Source: Clostridia bacterium
GTDB lineage: Bacteria; Bacillota_A; Clostridia; UBA1381
Reading direction: 5' to 3'
Assembly (NCBI GenBank): GCA_017553025.1
Contig: JAFZNF010000193.1
Coordinates: 1-6,085, forward strand
Length of the DNA: 6,085 nt
The notes beneath the pieces were generated by a model, which was not told where the DNA came from, did no database searches, and saw nothing but the letters and a program-made list of their open reading frames with translations. Shown one piece after another: positions 4,839 to 6,085 of the stretch (position 1 is its first letter; each line of letters opens with the position of its first letter). A program made the position numbers and the translations under genes.

Positions 4839-6085
4839 TGAAAAACAATTTTAGACAAAAACTTCATTTAGAGCCAAAAAAGGGCTGGCTTAACGACCCA
4901 AACGGACTTTGCTTTTTTGACGGCAATTATCACGTTTATTTCCAGTATTCTCCTGACAGTGCTTATGGCAAAGGTAATAAATGCTGGGGACATTTTAAAA
5001 GTCCCGATATGCTTAACTGGACATTTTGCGGGACGGTTCTCCGTCCCGACTGCCAAGAAGACAGGAGCGGAGTCTATTCAGGCTGCGGCTTTGTAAAAGG
5101 TAACACATTGTATCTCTTTTATACGGGAAATGTAAAAAAAGAAGGTAATTTTGATTATATAACCCAAGGCAGAGAGGCAAATGTTATACTTGTGACCACC
5201 AAAGACGGGCAGAATATGAGCAAAAAGCTGACACTGCTTAAAAACTGCGATTATCCTGAAAACTGTTCCTGCCACGTGCGTGACCCAAAGGTATGGGAGG
5301 AGAATGGCGTTTATCATATGGTTTTAGGCGCACGGACACTTGATAATAAAGGCTGTGTACTATACTACGCCTCTTGCGACCTTTTAAAATGGACCTTTGA
5401 AAAAGAGGAAATCTACCCTGATTTTGGTTATATGTGGGAATGTCCCGATATAATAAGGCTTAGCGGAAGGAAATATTTAAGCATTTCGCCTCAGGGACTT
5501 GAGCACGGCAAATTTTCGCACCAAAATATTTATAGCTCAGGCTATTTTAACGGCGAAAACTTTATCGAATGGGATTACGGATTTGATTTCTATGCTCCCC
5601 AAACATTTCAAGCAGCGGACGGACGCACAATAATGATTGGCTGGATGGGTATAGGCGATATTCCGTACAAAAACCCCACAGCAGAGCTTGGCTGGCAACA
5701 TTCTTTAACTGTCCCGCGCGAGCTGTTCGTTGGAAAAACAGGAGAAATACACGCTCTTCCAGTATCCGAAATGCTTGCATTAAGGAAAGAAAGTATTGAA
5801 ATTTCAAAAAATGCCGAAATTAAATGCGAGCTTCCCTTTGAGCTTGACGGAAATGCGGGAGAAGACTTTTCTTTGACTCTTGGAAACCACCTTATTATGT
5901 ATTTTAAAGACGGAGTTTTTACTTTATCCTTTACAGATAAAGATGTAAGCGGCGGAAGAGATACAAGACGAGTAAAACTGCCCTTTATTTCAAGTATAAG
6001 AATACTTTTTGATACCTCTTCAATCGAAATATACTTAAATGACGGAGAAAGAGTTATGAGTACACGCTTTTATCCCGAGCACACC
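4838..6085 (+). CDS. scrB: Sucrose-6-phosphate hydrolase (GH32 beta-fructofuranosidase), cut by the right window edge
   Basis: The enzyme splits sucrose 6-phosphate into glucose 6-phosphate and fructose in the cytoplasm. The visible 416 residues show the three GH32 acidic residues in their usual motifs: nucleophile Asp20 in WLNDPNG, transition-state stabiliser Asp149 in RDP and acid/base Glu201 in WECPD. WGHFKSPDMLNW, VYSGCGF, LYLFYTGN and IGWMG are further family segments of the five-bladed propeller. From about residue 310 begins the C-terminal beta-sandwich, with SSIEIYLNDGERVMSTRF near the cut, so probably only a few tens of residues are missing. No signal peptide is present, which fits a phosphorylated intracellular substrate and argues against a secreted invertase or levanase. 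The ATG sits in TAATG with the scrA stop and has no visible Shine-Dalgarno sequence, so translation is probably coupled to scrA. Activity on phosphorylated fructo-oligosaccharides remains possible. Confidence 0.92.
   Translation, partial: MKNNFRQKLHLEPKKGWLNDPNGLCFFDGNYHVYFQYSPDSAYGKGNKCWGHFKSPDMLNWTFCGTVLRPDCQEDRSGVYSGCGFVKGNTLYLFYTGNVKKEGNFDYITQGREANVILVTTKDGQNMSKKLTLLKNCDYPENCSCHVRDPKVWEENGVYHMVLGARTLDNKGCVLYYASCDLLKWTFEKEEIYPDFGYMWECPDIIRLSGRKYLSISPQGLEHGKFSHQNIYSSGYFNGENFIEWDYGFDFYAPQTFQAADGRTIMIGWMGIGDIPYKNPTAELGWQHSLTVPRELFVGKTGEIHALPVSEMLALRKESIEISKNAEIKCELPFELDGNAGEDFSLTLGNHLIMYFKDGVFTLSFTDKDVSGGRDTRRVKLPFISSIRILFDTSSIEIYLNDGERVMSTRFYPEHT

Noticed and set aside
5078..5317. 79-codon minus-strand open frame inside scrB, and a similar one at 5562-5807
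   Set aside because: Both are antisense to conserved GH32 coding sequence and have no independent support.
4838..6085. Secreted levanase or invertase instead of sucrose-6-phosphate hydrolase
   Set aside because: The protein begins nearly directly with the WLNDPNG blade, has no signal peptide or extra binding domain, and is coupled to a sucrose-type PTS gene.

Overview
The window reads as an AT-rich genome of the Firmicutes/Clostridia type, probably a gut or other anaerobic carbohydrate fermenter. Signs are strong GGAGG-like ribosome binding sites, short intergenic gaps, AT-rich codon choice, a uronate gene order of uxaB-uxaA-uxaC, and a Gram-positive style sucrose PTS permease with domain order IIB-IIC-IIA. 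This lineage call is inferred from gene content and style, not from a marker gene.

Minus strand, positions 1-1538, read from right to left: a hexuronate catabolism operon. It starts with the N-terminal third of tagaturonate/altronate oxidoreductase (uxaB), runs directly into the C-terminal 40% of altronate dehydratase (uxaA) in another reading frame, and ends with the first 178 codons of glucuronate isomerase (uxaC), cut by the window edge. The end of uxaB and the start of uxaA are missing, so both look like remnants of one deletion that joined the two genes out of frame. As written, this locus could supply the isomerase step but not the reduction and dehydration steps that follow. An assembly error cannot be excluded from the sequence alone.

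Positions 1539-1879: a divergent control region of 341 bases between uxaB and a LacI-family regulator. It holds a plausible promoter in each direction, two copies of a 9-base motif placed upstream of the two promoters in mirrored orientation, an inverted repeat over the regulator's own -10 region, and a very short possible leader ORF ahead of uxaB.

Plus strand, positions 1880-6085: a sucrose uptake and cleavage cluster. A LacI-family repressor (ScrR-like) is followed after 109 bases by a complete sucrose-type PTS enzyme II (scrA, 619 residues), which overlaps by one base the GH32 sucrose-6-phosphate hydrolase (scrB, 416 codons visible, cut by the right edge near its C-terminus). ScrA would import sucrose as sucrose 6-phosphate, ScrB would split it into glucose 6-phosphate and fructose, and the regulator would silence the pair when sugar is absent.

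I found no RNA gene, CRISPR array, insertion sequence, phage gene or rho-independent terminator. Nothing here looks like a wholly new system. The most notable points are the uxaB/uxaA junction and the shared promoter motifs.
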